Shown here piece by piece: positions 63,351-64,000 of a DNA stretch of 64,000 nucleotides. The stretch is from Dipteris shenzhenensis. Taxonomy: Eukaryota; Polypodiophyta; Polypodiopsida; Gleicheniales. A model generated the notes under the pieces. That model searched no databases. It worked only from the letters and a program-made list of their open reading frames with translations, and had not been told where the DNA came from. The stretch lies in assembly GCA_047967505.1 (NCBI GenBank), contig CM106538.1, one strand, 5' to 3'. A program made the position numbers and the translations under genes. Numbering within the stretch: position 1 is the stretch's first letter; each line of letters starts with the position of its first letter.

Positions 63351-64000
63351 ATCACATGCTCAATTAAGACACCAACTCGAACATAGAAAACACCTAGATT
63401 AAGTGAAAGACTTGCTTGTTTGCAATGTTCAAACACTTTTTCCAAAAACCATAGATGATCTTTACTTGTAGAATACACATTGAAATCATCCAAATAAGTT
63501 GCTATAAACTCAGTCAGATAGTCCCAGAAAGGTTTTATCATGAACTTATGAACTATTAATTGCGCATTTCTCAACCCAAAAGGCATAACTTGAGTTGCAT
63601 AAGCACCCCACTCTGTGATAAATGTAGTATTAGATTGATCTTTCGGAGCTACAATGATTTGATTATAGCCACTGTAACCATCCATAAATCATGTCCTACA
63701 ACCTGATCTAAGATCCCATGTAAAAATGGTATTGAAAATGGGCTAGGAATAGTTTGAGCATTTAATTTCTAGTAATCCACACATACTTGGAGTTTTACAT
63801 TTTTCTTCAGCACTACCACAATAAGAAATAACCAATCACTGTGGTCAATAGCATAAATGAATATGAAGAAGTTGATCCAATTCAACTTGGCATAATTCAA
63901 ATTCATTCTATATCTATGTTGATAGATTGGTTTGGCATCTGGTACCAAAGGAATACTCAGGAGGAACTCCCAAAAGATAAGTGTAATTCCAAGTAAAAAC
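63351..64000 (-). pseudogene. gypsy reverse transcriptase, runs off the window
   Basis: Reading downward from 64000: DAKPIYQHRYRMN, VVVLKKNVKLQVCVDY, TAG, KLNAQTIPSPFSIPFLHGIL, MDGYSGYNQIIVAPKDQSNT, TFITEWGAYATQVMPFGLRN, FATYLDD-type box IATYLDDFNVYSTSKDHLWF (YLDD at 63485-63496) and LEKVFEHCKQASLSLNLGVF. This is a well-preserved Ty3/gypsy RT palm with the catalytic Asp pair. One TAG interrupts it. The frame reaches VGVLIEHVI and then meets the end of the copia C LTR, so copia C (or a rearrangement) cut this element. Confidence 0.9.

Overview
This window looks like repeat-dominated nuclear DNA from a land plant with a large genome. Three things point to this: plant-type Ty1/copia and Ty3/gypsy LTR retrotransposons with initiator-methionine-tRNA-type primer sites, a plant LINE, and one long PLS-type pentatricopeptide repeat (PPR) gene. 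Two decayed coding families (around 38.1-38.7 kb and 54.0-60.6 kb) resemble repeated hypothetical proteins that I associate from memory with ferns. A fern or another non-flowering plant is therefore my best guess, but it is an inference. No tRNA or rRNA gene, CRISPR array or operon was seen.

Layout. 0-6 kb: the 5' part of a copia element (family 1, copy A) and a decayed gypsy element. 6.2-8.7 kb: the only convincing host gene, an intronless PPR gene on the minus strand. It stops at the E-motif boundary, with a broken DYW-like relic downstream. 9-16 kb: purine/pyrimidine minisatellites, short tandem repeats and three gypsy fragments in both orientations. 16.1-26.3 kb: a plus-strand gypsy-like element with a long decayed gag-like region and no recognisable polymerase. 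Its 3' LTR is broken by a minus-strand copia deletion derivative (element G). 26.3-28.5 kb: a gypsy integrase fragment beside a reversed 3' half of copia family 1 (copy D). 29-40 kb: a decayed protein with a 15-residue repeat, a 5'-truncated LINE, a dimeric tandem repeat, a copia protease fragment, a solo LTR, a decayed fern-type ORF and a 48-bp near-perfect palindrome. 40.6-42.8 kb: a gypsy pol remnant and minisatellites. 42.8-48.8 kb: a complete but heavily mutated copia family 1 element (copy B) inside a 60-bp tandem repeat. 49.6-50.9 kb: two long fold-back hairpins. 52-53.7 kb: a GGA minisatellite and a gypsy integrase. 54.6-60.5 kb: a young copia element (E) with identical 170-bp LTRs and a TTCTT target duplication; it splits a decayed minus-strand gene. 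61.7-64 kb: the 3' half of copia family 1 (copy C) abutting a gypsy reverse transcriptase that runs off the window.

Most sequence is therefore nested retroelements of several ages. Element E is the youngest by LTR identity, and family 1 is older (about 19 differences between the LTRs of copy B by my count). Many family 1 stop codons are CAG to TAG changes relative to sister copies, as expected from decay of methylated cytosines. All identifications come from reading motifs by eye. No alignment or database search was run, so boundaries of decayed elements are approximate.
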